From Sweltsa coloradensis (Eukaryota; Arthropoda; Insecta; Plecoptera; Chloroperlidae), in the NCBI GenBank assembly GCA_024449915.1, contig JAMZAV010001448.1, positions 124,001 through 188,000 on the forward strand: DNA of 64,000 bases, read 5' to 3'. Numbering within the stretch: position 1 is the stretch's first letter; each line of letters opens with the position of its first letter. The translations under genes were made by a program, and so were the position numbers. The notes under the pieces were generated by a model. That model ran no database searches and had not been told where the DNA came from. It worked only from the letters and a program-made list of their open reading frames with translations. This document shows positions 44,400-57,200 of this stretch, piece by piece.

Positions 44400-44482
44400 A
44401 AGGCCTGGGCCCCGCGTCGCTCCTCGCTAACCGGAGTCAACTTCACACAGTGTGGCGGGGCGTGGCCCTGGTCTGTTGTGAG
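44400..44482 (+). promoter_or_regulatory. Candidate PSS2 promoter or 5'UTR exon
   Basis: A short GC-rich island in AT-rich surroundings, with GC-box-like words (ggcggggcg, gcgtggccc) and a possible donor (tgtt|gtgagt) near 44,478. PSS2 needs a non-coding 5' exon because of the acceptor at 45016, and this is the nearest suitable sequence upstream. A minus-strand LINE tail (44,640-44,845) lies between. Inferred from position and composition only. Confidence 0.3.
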
Positions 44483-44639
44483 TTGTTCGTAGGCCTAGAG
44501 AAAACTTAATTTTTTAATTGTAAATATTCTTTGAAATTTGTTTCCGCGCATTTAGTTTGTGTTTACTATAAAATATTGATGTTTTGGAAAAAAAAATTGA
44601 TAAAAAATAGCAATTCCGTCAAACTAGTAGAGTTCCTAT

Positions 44640-44845
44640 TCGTAATTAGAGTCTACCCACTCAGTCACACTCACACAACTGATTTTCAGTGGGGGACAGT
44701 AAACCAAAGTGACCAAGCCAACCCTGCAGGCCCTGACGCAATCGACGAGTGAACGATCGATAACCAACCAAAGATCGATATTTTTAATAGGAAATATAGC
44801 AATCAGTGGTATGGACAGTGCGAACACCCGCGGATTAACGCCAGA
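44640..44845 (-). mobile_element. LINE 3' tail, uninterrupted minus copy
   Basis: Reverse complement contains ccgcgggtgttcgcactg, gatctttggttggttatcg, cactcgtcgattgcgtca and ctgagtgggtagactcta, matching 17,105-17,620 without the insertion. The sequence gagtctacccactcag also occurs at 24,937. Confidence 0.75.
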
Positions 44846-45017
44846 ATCAACAAGGCCGATTCAGAACAACTTTAAATTTATTATGTAGCCTACCTCTTTG
44901 CTAGGACGGCTCCAAAGTCACTTTGATCATTTTAATGTTTTAGAGTTGTAGGCCTCGGCAATTACTAAGCTTAGCGATCTGAGTGTGTTTCACTATTTTG
45001 GATTGTTTTGTTTACAG

Positions 45018-45220
45018 TTACACAAATCCTAATTGAGAATGAAGACTGCTTCTGATAGCACTACCCCTACACAGAGGAAGAATGCCTCCCAAACAAGGAA
45101 TAATGACACGAGCCTGCCACCAGTCAAATCTAGGAAAAGGTCTAGGCACTCTAGCCTCTTGGATGCATTCAGTGTTGACGTAACTAAGTTTTCTGATGAT
45201 GGTACTACCACATTTTTATG
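45018..45220 (+). CDS. PTDSS2: PSS2 exon 1 with end of 5'UTR
   Basis: An acceptor (ttgtttacag) at 45016-45017 implies an upstream non-coding exon. The first ATG is at 45039. The encoded N-terminus (60 residues) is polar and Ser/Thr/Lys-rich, cytosolic in type, and ends [17 protein letters not shown], matching the DDGT...FW motif just before the first membrane segment of PSS enzymes. Donor TG|gtaggt, phase 2. Confidence 0.88.
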
Positions 45221-48200
45221 GTAGGTACCTAGGTTAAAACATTAAAGCCATAGCTAGGTAGGTACCCGGTAGGTGTTCTGATCTTTTATGGACCATGGTT
45301 TGGTCTAGATTTATTTGCATCCAGTAGATCTAGACTATGAAGTAGCCTATGCCTCCAGGCATATTTGTGCATGCATAGGCCTATATTGTTTGAAACTGAT
45401 AAACCATTTTTTTTTGGCTTTTCATAAAACATTTGTTATTGACATATTAAAACAACTGAATTTAGAAATTGATTGAATTAATTGGAAAGGCTAGTGGACA
45501 TTTTAAGCACAGTTTTTACTTTTTACTCAATTAGGCCTAGGCCTACCCTAGACTTATCATGTTTCAAAAGAAACTCCAAAAACAACAAAAATAGATGTAA
45601 AAAAAATGCTGTATCTATTTAAATTGTTATCATCTTTCAGGCGATCTCATACATTTACAGTACTTCTTATTTTACTGAGCATACTTGTGTATGTTGCAAT
45701 TTTTGAGCCGTGCCACGGTGATAGAGAGTACAACACTAAGAGGTAAGTTCCCAACCACAGCAGTTTACGTCAGTGTTGTAAGTTGTGAAACCACTTGAAT
45801 GGAGGATTTTCAAAATCACCAGCACCCTCTATATCGCGCGTGCAAAGCATTGTGGGAGAAAGAGCATTTATACGCTAAATGCCATAGGGACTAGATGCTA
45901 AGGTGTGTGGCGTACTGCGTTTCCAACACAGCCAGTGCAGACCGCCACGCGCCCAAGCATGTGGCTTTTAGCGTGTAAGTGCCCTTTCTCCCGTAATACT
46001 TTGCAACGGAGCGCGCATGTGCAGTTAAGTCTGAAAATGGTCTATTGGCACCTAACCTTCCCTCCAAAATATGTGTAATCAATACTAATCATGTTACCAT
46101 GTAGGTATGTCCCTCCTTACAGTACAATCAGGGTCATATATAAATCAAGAGGTCTGAAAGATACCTCTTTCACCGACATCTCGTGGTCAACTCTTGGTGC
46201 CATTATTTATATTGCCCTGTGAACTACATTATCGATCGATGGAAGTTCCCTAGACTATTTGATGTTATTAATATTATTTAGGAGGCTTTGAAAGACTCTT
46301 GGTCAACAAAATAGTCAATATCTAGAAGGCAGTCAGAAGAAAAATACAATTTTCTCAAAACAAAAGCAGAAAACAAACTTTGGTGGTTTGCAAATAAGAC
46401 TTGACAGCTAAGATAGAATTATTCGAAATTAACTAGAAACTAAGGCAAATATAAGAACTAAGGAATAGTCTTAATGCTATGCCTAGGCCAAGGTATCGAT
46501 ATATAATGCTCTCTTTACGTTCCATGTTATATTTCTTCTAGGCTTGATAGTTTCTCTGGTGAATAGAGAATTTTCCTTTGACATTATCAGCCATGTTTCT
46601 TATTTATGTCGATAATGTAGTTCACAGGGCGATATAAATAATGACACCAAGAGTTGACCACGAGATGTCGGTGAAAGAGGTATCTTTCAGACCTCTTGAT
46701 TTATATATGACCCTGACTGTACAAGGCCTATGGTTCCTATAGTAGGGCCTACAGTATGAATAGTTTGATTTTATCATTTAACCACATAGCTAACACTAGC
46801 TTTTGCTCACGCCTTCACATAGGAAGTGCTACACTTTGTTATGCATCTGTACATAATTAACATGATTTTCATCTGAGTGTAACCTAGATAGTACCAGGAG
46901 CGTCACTAGAGATTGGACATTGGGGGGGCGCAAGTACTTTGTGAGAAAGGGACTAAGCACGGGGGGCAGAGCCCCTCATAAATAGCGCCGCAGGCGAAAA
47001 TTTTGAAAATTAGGTTTTTTTAGTGCATTTGGTGCGTTTTAGAAAAAAGCGTTAGGCTGAATGCAATACCAAAACATCGTAGTTTGTGTGCGTTAATTTG
47101 TTTTGTCATCATGTAGAGCTTACAATACACATCATACATGGCACATAATAACGTTTGATCTTATTTTCAATTTAGAGACACATTTATTTTTTACTGGTGA
47201 ATTCGGACAATACAAAGGAAAGATTCAAATGATCTAATTTAGGGCGGGGCTCTGAGAGGCTTGTTCGTACATATTTTTTCAATTACAAGGTAATTTTTAA
47301 TGCAAATCAGTGTGACTGCTCTAAAATGCAGTTGAAAACTATTTATTATTGTTCTATAGGTAAGTAAATTCACCATTTTTATTAGTCTCGGGCAAAAGAA
47401 GGAAATGAAACACTTCACAATTAGACAATTTAATTGTCGTATGAATTAATTCCAAACTAGCCTACTAGGTAACCGACAGTGTTGGCTCGGGCGCTAAGCG
47501 CTCGACTCTGAATCGGGAGGTTCCGGGTTCGAATCCCGTCGAGACCGGCAATCCTGACTGAAGGTTTTTTCCGAGGTTTCCCTCAGTCGTTAAGGCGAAT
47601 GCAAGGGATTGAGTCCTCTTAAACAGCCCTCGGACATCCCTTCACAATTTCCTATCCGCACATACCTAGTTCACCTGAAGAGGGGCTAATTGCACCCTAT
47701 AACAGGTTTCCCACGATAAAAATTTAAATTTTAGCTTACTAGCAAAAATTAACATCAACAATTTTTTTAAATCACGTGTCTTTTTTTAAGAAATTAGGCC
47801 TACCCACCGGTACATCATCAGTTAAATAAAGTAATGATTATCAAATTATTTTAAGTAGTGATAATTCGCGTAAAGTGCAGCTGTGACTGTGGGTTGTTAA
47901 TTGAAAAAAAAAGTAAAACAAGGAAATTATTGGGGGGGGCGCGGATTGCGATTGGGGGGCTTACGCCCCCCCCCAAACCCCCCTAGTGACGCCACTGGAT
48001 AGTACTTTATAATAAATCTTGACAGGCTTAACAATATATTGCGCTTGCAAATCATTAATGGGAGGAAGGGAATTTGTGCTTCCTAAATGGCAAAGGGGGG
48101 TGTGTGATGGACTGCGTTTCTCACACAGTCTGTACAGTTCGTCACACACCCGAATACACATGGCAGCGAGCATGTAAACTCCCTTTCTTTCAGGTATGCT

Positions 48201-51200
48201 CTGCAACGGAGCACGCATGGACAGTTACAGTAATTCTGGGTCACTATTCCAACAACTAGAGGTGGTCACATGACGTGAATCAATGTGTGATTGTGTCTCA
48301 ACGTGCATGTTATGAATAAGTTTGCGTGATATTATATAATAGTCTTGCGTGAGTCGTGTATTGTATAATTATTAGATGCTCTTGGATTACATGGAATGCT
48401 GTACACAAGTAGGAATGCACACGATAATCAATATTATCGATCAATACCTAATGAATATAATTCCGATTATCGATAACCAAAATTCATTGTTGATTATTAT
48501 CGAAATATCTAATAATTGGTCAATAGTGGCAAGAAACAAACTCTGAATACAGAGATTATCTCATGTTGTGCCATGCACTGGCAAGGCTGATGGTGTCACA
48601 CTCAAGATTTATGTTTGGAATTGAGTTATCAGTCGATAACGGAAGTCAAACACATGACATCGAAGACAGCCAGGCAGCAAAGTAATGCGATTGTATTGTT
48701 TTGACTTACCACACTTGAGGTTCCACTTGGGCCTATAGGTCGGAACATACTTTGTTGGTGATATCGACGTTACCAATAATAATATCTATTCGATAATGAC
48801 ATTACCATATTGATAATATTAATCGATAATGAAAAAGGTTTCGCCGTGCAGTGTGCATCCCTAAACACAGGTGACCATGCGTGACACTAAATGCTCCAGC
48901 GTGGACGTGGAATCTTACCTGCACTAAAATTTAGCCAGGAACAGGTGGTCGAGAAAATAATCAACTTACTTCGAATCTAATGTAGGCTAATCACGTGTAT
49001 TCCTCGAGCTCTAGTAAATTATTTCTTCACTTCACATGTTCTCACGCATGTTAGAGGTTTTACGTGAGCAAGCAAAACTACTTGGCAAATATAACATGAT
49101 CATGCGTGACTTAAACAAAAATAAAGTTATTTGTGTTGTGGGTGACTGTGCATGTCGATAGGAAATGGAGTTTGCGTGACTTGATTGAAAAATTGATCAC
49201 GCTACCACCTCTAGTACCAACAATAGGTAACAACTTTAAGCCGTGGCAAAAGCCCTTACTGTTGCAAATAAACAGTGTAGACTGCCCAAAGCTGCCCAAA
49301 CAAGAATATTTAGACCTTGGTAATAAAACTTTTACATTTTACTTCTTTACGACTTCCATTCTCTTTGTGTGTCCCTACTACAGAAGTAGGCTTGTCTGTT
49401 CTACTCTATCCCGTAGCTCCTCTCCATAAATGTCCCTAATTGATTTGTTTAAATTTCTGAGCCTTCTTGATCCTATCTACCCTCCTCCTGTCTTTACTAC
49501 TATACACGTTTCTAAAATATCCGTAGATTCATTCAAGATTACACTTTGTTTGTATGCTTGCTAGGCCTTTTAGTTTTACTAAGCATTTGTTCTTGTTTGA
49601 TTAGCTGTAATCGCTTAAATCTGTTTTTGCCTTGCAGAGGTATCGTTGCCTGTATGCTTGTATTTATACTTTTGGGTGTGACGGTTACGCCGGACGGAGT
49701 GTTTAAAAGACCCCACCCCACTGTGTGGCGTTGCACATTCTGTTGCAGCATCATTTACGAACTTGGACTCATATTTATTCTATTTCAGGTAAGCTCAAAA
49801 ATAAAGACTCACATTATAAAATGTGATGTGCTCTGGGAAAAGGTATCTTAGGTCGGAAAATTGTAATTCCTTTTTTAATGCTATAAAATATTGTAGGTAA
49901 TTCTGCACATTTTTATTTATCATTCTTACTTTGGTCTCAAAATGAACAAGTTAATTTGATTTTTTAAAGTGAAAAGTGTAGGTTTACCTAAAAACAAAAC
50001 TTTCAATTAAAAATTCCACCCAAAAAAAATCGTTGCCCCCCCCCCCCCCCCCCCCTATAAAAAAATGAACCTATTTCACATCTATGTTCAGTTTTTTGAA
50101 CTAACAAGAGTTGAAGTTGACACAGAACACTGACAGGGGTAGCGGTAGGCCCAGGCTATCAACCAAAATATGAAAATGAAAATCAACATTCTACACCAGG
50201 AAACTTTCAACTGTCTACAGACAGTACGTTTTCCCAACCTAACAAGCGTAAATGAAGGTCCCTTTTCGCAGAGCACATCACAAATGTGTTTGGTTGGGCA
50301 CCTTAATATATACGTCTACCTACGTTATAGGCCTGTAATATTGATTCTAGGATTTATAAATGCCAAAGGTTGCATTATGACTGATGAGTGTTTGAATTTG
50401 CATTTACATTTGTGATTCAAACCACTTCTATTCAATCAAGATGCTGTATTCTATTGAGACTAATGATTGAGAAATGTTTTGCTTTGTTTTGTTGTTTGTT
50501 GTATTTATTTGCAACAGTAGGCCTACTAAGTGTAAGTACCACAATGGCACAACATCTGAGTCCATAGTTGCACATACCCACACAACGTAACTTACCCTTA
50601 GTTGGTTAATTAAAAAGTAACTTCTAAAACACTACAGGAGGCCTGCATCCTTCAAAAATTTTCTTACAGAAAGTTTAATTACCCCCCCCCCCCCCCCCCC
50701 GCTATTGATTTATGTTGTTATAAATAAACTAGGAAAACGCTTAAGTCCCGCCGCGTTAATAGATGAGCTTTTTTGTAAGTTTATAGTTTGCATAGGACCA
50801 CTTTTACTTTGCAAGTGCTTTTTGAATGCATTGTAGGTGATTGTTGTCAAGTTTCTATTGCTACTTGTTAATTGTTATTATAAATCTAAAGAAACTCATA
50901 TTAAAACCTTTATTCTATGGATTCTGGCTAACTTTTTCAACTTTTTCTTTCATAAAGCAATACATAACCATTACCTTATTATACATGTAAAATATGAACG
51001 TTGTAGCCCCCCCCCCCCCCTTGGTCAGAATCGGCCCAAATGTCAATTTCAAAGTTAAACTTTCAAAAATCTTTTTTCAAGTACGGTAGGCACTTCTTCT
51101 TTTCATTTGCCCACGATTTAGGCTTACCTACTAGGCCATCATGCATTTTCTGTCTGTAGGCACTAAGCAGTAGATTTTCCTAAAAGTAAGGTATATTTTA

Positions 51201-54200
51201 AAAATGTTTTTGCACTTATTACATTTCTATATAGACAGGTAGAGCCAATGAGCTACCGTAGTCATTCTTGTGGAAGTTGTATTGGCTATTGATACTGTCA
51301 ATCATGTAGCTGGTCATGGGCCTACTCTTATTGTTGTATGTTAAGTTGATAGGCTACATATGATATGTTTTTTCATGAAATGATAAATGATTTGAGAACC
51401 CAAACACATTTCATTTTGTTTCAGACTAAACCGGATGCAATTCGTCTCTTGAAACATATTGATCCCAAGCTCGGAGTTCCGTTGGAAGAAAAAGATTATG
51501 GTGGAAATTGTCTCATTTATGATGCTGCTGTACCAGAAAATCCATTCCATAATGTTTGGGTAACTGACTTAAATAATAATCAATATGATAATAACAATGA
51601 AAGAAAATCACGTTTAATTCGGTTCCATTCTTGTCTCGTTATGTGCTGAGTTTCCTTCATGGTCTCAAGACATGAGTATCAAACTTGCCAGATTCCCCAT
51701 TTCTTCCTCCCTATTGTCCTCAAACCTCTCCTCCAACTCCAACTGCGTTGAGTGGTGGTCCACCGTTGTTAATATCGTAAGAGAAAAGCCAGGCTCAGCG
51801 TTTCACTTTGTTTTAGGACAAGATCGACCTGTTGTTTTAGATCAACATCCACCGCTGCGTACCGATGCCCTTCCTCGGCTGGTGGCTGAAGACGCTTGTG
51901 CTCCGAGATTGGTGGCTCTGCACGGTCCTGTCCGTCATGTTCGAGATTCTGGAGTACACTCTGGAACACCAGCTGCCCAACTTCAGCGAATGTTGGTGGG
52001 ACCACGTGAGTGGCTTTGTTTTGCTCCTCCCTGCAGTAATACGACCAAGTGGGCTCGCCAATAGAATTTGATCAAATAAGACACTGTAAAATCAGTTGGT
52101 CTACAAATAAATTAAGTTCCGTATTATTCAATTATTGGATGAGAGTAGCGAGCGAAGCGAAGACTTCAATTTCACTGACCCCCCAAAAATTTGTTCGCAC
52201 GATTCCGGGCAAACGGCATATGCGATCTTAATGAAAATTGGAGGGGACCTTCGAAATCTCTGAACTTAGACGTGCCACGTTTTTGGGTACAATCGAAGAA
52301 ATATTTCTAACGAATATCGTACTTTTACGATTTTTTTTTATTTTTATTGAGATATTTTCGACTCATTTGGGCCGATTCTGACCAAACGGGTAGGGCTACA
52401 ACGTTCAAATTTCACATGGACATTAAGATTATGGTGATTTAGTACCTTTTGAAAGAAAAAGTTAAAAAGTTAGCCAGAAACCATAGAAATAAAGGTTTTA
52501 ATATGTGTTTTCGATTTTAAGTGCAATATTTTCGTCACATTTGGGCCGATTCTGACCAAACAGGTGGGGCTACAACGTTCATATTTTACATGGACATTAA
52601 GGTTATGGTGATAAAGTACCTTTTAAAAGAAAAAGTTGAAAAAGTTAGCCAGAATCCATAGAAATAAATGTTTTAATATGAGTTTTTTGAGGTTTATAAT
52701 AATGACAAGTAACAATAGAAACTTGACAACAATCACCTACAATACATTCACAAAGCACTTGCAAAAGAAAAGTGGTCCCACGCAAACTAAAAACTTACGC
52801 TCATCCATCAACGCGGCGGGACTTAAGCGTTTTCCTAGTAGGTCACCATTGAATAATAGCCGCATCCCTATTTTGACCACTCTAATTTTGAAATATGAAT
52901 GAAATATGAATAGGCCTACTATCAACAAATAAACTCACATAGGTAATGGCCGCACGCCACTTTTAAACTTGCTATTTTGAAATAGGCTTCTTGCGGCCTA
53001 TTTTAGCATAAATACAGTACCGGTATTTAAAGGCAATTGATTAATGGCTAATGCTCTTTTCCATTAGATCCATTGGCGTGCTCTTAACTGTTAAGTGAGC
53101 ACAAGGGTTATATTCCATCCATTGGACATTTGAATGCACACCAAGTTAGCATTCACAAATAATTTGTAAATATTTCCTCCTGTGAGTGGTTGACCTTGGG
53201 ATAGTCCAGTGTCAAACCTAAGAGGCTACACACTGAGACACCGCAGTTGTGCCCAATCTTGGTATTACTGCTGCGTTTTGATCGCGAGAATTGAGGGGGA
53301 AATTCCAGGTTATTTTGAGAATATCTTAGCAATGTGGGCTTTTAATTCGAGTTACAAAAACGTTTTTGAACGTGTCAGTCCCGAGTCCTGAATATAAATT
53401 ATAAAGATGTTTAAGATTGGGTATGTTATAAGCAGAGGCAGGTATTTACGGTAAAAACAAAATTTTCACTGCTAAAAGCCATAAATGATAAAATCATTTT
53501 CAACACCATATTCACCGCTTTTGGTCAGAACAAAACCCAAGAGGCAAATAAGTTCCACCACAAATACCTGCCTCTGAATTCTCATAACTACATTTTATTG
53601 TAATCTGCAATTCTTTTACAAAGTACCACACCCAAAATTTTCAAAAAAAAATCAGGGGGATAGATAGCTTTCAACTAAATGTTGGATTATTTTCACCACC
53701 AATGCACCACTTTTGGATACAATAAAAACGAAAAGTGACTTGTATTTTGCCCCAAATAGGCCTACCTGCCTTAGGTTATAAGGTATTACCTTATGTTTTA
53801 GCCTTACTTTTTAAAAGCTGTGCTTGTGAGTGTAGAATGTGTGTTTTTGTAAAACTTCATATATGATAGGCTTACATAATTTATGTAACAATCACCTTTT
53901 TGTCGTATAATTTCAAGTCAAGCCGACCCAACGCAGAGTTGGACGTGGCAACAGATAATGATGAATTTCAAGTACAGTATCTAAGTAGGCAATTGAAACT
54001 AGGAAAACGATAGAATGTGCCAGTGAGAGTCAAGGTACCGAAGGTCGGCGGCTCACCTTAAACATGTTAGATTGGTTGCACACAGACACAAATATGGGAA
54101 CAATACTTATATTACTGCCTATGTACTGCTACATCTCCCTACTGTTGAAACCCCATCAAATTGAATGTTTTTCCTTTACAGTGGATTATGGATGCTTTGA

Positions 54201-57200
54201 TATGTAATGGCCTAGGAATTTATCTTGGCATCCTCACATTGAAATATTATTCCTTGAAGACATATCATTGGAGAGGTCTTTGGAAAATTCCTACTTACAA
54301 GTACGTATGTGAAAAACAATTTTCTGTATTGTCTACATCATATCAGGTAGAGGCCTACCTAGGCACCGGCTACCTGAATTACCCGACCGTTCCCTTTCTA
54401 TAGTTCAAATCTTTTCAGCTTACATAAAAGAGAGGCTCCCAGCTTGAGTATTTTTTTGCTAAACATAAACAATTTCTGGTGGTTGGTGTTATTTGTATAT
54501 TTGTTTGTGGGCCTAGTTGTATTGAGGATTGTATTGTGACTAGTATTTCGTCTATTTGCTGATTGCCACTTTTCATTACCTACTTTTTAGTTTATATAGT
54601 AGTAGATTGAGATGCTGATAGATGATGTGAAATGTGAATGTTATTTGCTCACCTATCAGACTCACAGTCACTGGCAGCATTATAGAGGTGTTATGTCATA
54701 AATACCTCTGTAAGAATATGTACTACATACAGTTAGTCTTGCTATTAAAATGGTTCTTCTCCCACTATTTAACATGGTAGGCGGTGCAGACACATTTGGA
54801 TCGGTGTGGGCTTGCACTAAGACCAGAGCCAATAAATGAGTTTACTCGGTAACTTCTGAATTGCCTTAGTTGAAGTTCCTCAACGATGATGATAAACCCT
54901 TGATTTCAGTGGCGGAACTAGGCGCCCGCAGGGCCCGCAACTGCGGGCGGGCCCAGGCCGTTTAGGCCCCCCCCCCCCCTAAAAAAAACTCAGTAAAAAA
55001 ACAATATTTCACCCTGTTTGAAAAATATTGTATTTGTTTTCGTTGCTAAACTGACCGTTTTGTGAATCTAGCGGTTTGAAGGTGAAATCTAGTTGATATT
55101 TAGGAACTTTTAGCGTCCACAACACAACTCACAAAAACTACATTATTTTGGTATTGCATTCAGCCCACAACTTTTTTTCTAAAACGCACCAAACGCACTC
55201 TAAAAACATGATTTTCTAAATTTTCGTCTGCGGCGCTATTGTTGGGGAGCTTTGCCTCCAAACCCCCCGCATTTGGTCCCTATATAATACCCCCGAGATG
55301 TTATATATCCCGCCTGGGATGAAAAACCTAAATTCAACACTGAGCCTATGCATGTATGCATCTGTTAGAGCGGCCCCCATAGAAATTTTGCGGCCAGGCC
55401 CATGAAAAGAAGTTCCGCCACTGCTTGATTTCCAGAGATTTCTTTTCAATAAGTTGAATAGGTGTGTTTAAACTTTAAATGGCACGTGACATAGGAGGAA
55501 AGAAATCCTCACATCTTAATTTGCCAATTAGACATTGCAGGGGAGAAATCTCCGTGTGTAATGGACATTTAACATCGTTCTGCAAACTTCTAATCCAATC
55601 CCACCTACAACAATCTCTCACAACAATGTAAAATTCTGTTACAGTAAAGCTATCAAGTTAAGGTGAGGTGTTTTTACTCTTGTTGACATACGATTGCGTC
55701 TCTCGATTACAGAGGCAAACTGCAGAGGCTCGTTGCACAGTTTGGTCCGTACACGTGGATCGACTATGACTGGAAGTCTACCTCCAGTCTTGGACGCTGG
55801 ATCGCAACGCTGGGCATCATATTCTTGGTAAGCCGTCACCTTGCTAATGGTTCTTCCTGTCATTTCATTTCATTATAGTTGGCCAATCAATAGTAATTAG
55901 TTATACTTTTGTGAGTATACTGATTATATAATTTTCTGTTAATTGAATCTTATGTAACATTTTTTAAATAAGTTCACTTGTCGCCATTCATGTATTTGGT
56001 GTTTATTCTTGCCCTCCACCCAACTTTATGTTGTTTTCATGTGCCTGCGTTTACATTTGTGCATCTAACCGTGCAGTAGAGACATGACACGCCTCCCTTT
56101 CGTTACTTTCCATGCCCTCTGGTATTTCCTCAATTGTTCCTTTAATCTTGCACATAAAAGCAGGTGCTCTCTGTCCTGTACTCCGTCATTACATAATATG
56201 CGTAGTACATCTAATTAAAAAATTCAAAATCAATGTTTATGTTTTCCCAGCAGGTCATGCTCCGTCTCTAATCAAAACCTTGCCGTTATCCTCCTTTGGT
56301 ATGTTCAATTTCCCTTGTTGTTCACGTAGGTCTCCCAGCTTATTTCTCAAATCCTCCTTCCATCCTTCCTTGACTTGAATGCTCGCCTTGTTGTGTGCGG
56401 TTCCTAATGGCTGAGCTGAACACGTTCTACCTCAAGTTCGTGATGTGGGTCCCTCCTTCTCACTACATCTGGTTGTTTTCAGTTCCTAATGACTGAGCTG
56501 AACACGTTCTACCTCAAGTTCGTGATGTGGGTCCCTCCTTCTCACTACATCTGGTTGTTTTCAGTTCCTAATGACTGAGCTGAACACGTTCTACCTCAAG
56601 TTCGTGATGTGGGTCCCTCCTTCTCACTACATCTGGTTGTTTTCAGTTCCTAATGACTGAGCTGAACACGTTCTACCTCAAGTTCGTGATGTGGGTCCCT
56701 CCTTCTCACTACATCTTGTTGTTTTCAGTTCCTAATGACTGAGCTGAACACGTTCTACCTCAAGTTCGTGATGTGGGTCCCTCCTTCTCACTACATCTGG
56801 TTGTTTTCAGTTCCTAATGACTGAGCTGAACACGTTCTACCTCAAGTTCGTGATGTGGGTCCCTCCTTCTCACTACATCTGGTTGTTTTCAGTTCCTAAT
56901 GACTGAGCTGAACACGTTCTACCTCAAGTTCGTGATGTGGGTCCCTCCTTCTCACTACATCTGGTTGTTTTCAGTTCCTAATGACTGAGCTGAACACGTT
57001 CTACCTCAAGTTCGTGATGTGGGTCCCTCCTTCTCACTACATCTGGTTGTTTTCAGTTCCTAATGACTGAGCTGAACACGTTCTACCTCAAGTTCGTGAT
57101 GTGGGTCCCTCCTTCTCACTACATCTGGTTGTTTTCAGTTCCTAATGACTGAGCTGAACACGTTCTACCTCAAGTTCGTGATGTGGGTCCCTCCTTCTCA

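Noticed and set aside
47476..47548. Functional tRNA gene
   Set aside because: Good B-box but no complete cloverleaf, and it continues into a SINE tail shared with 2,465-2,590.
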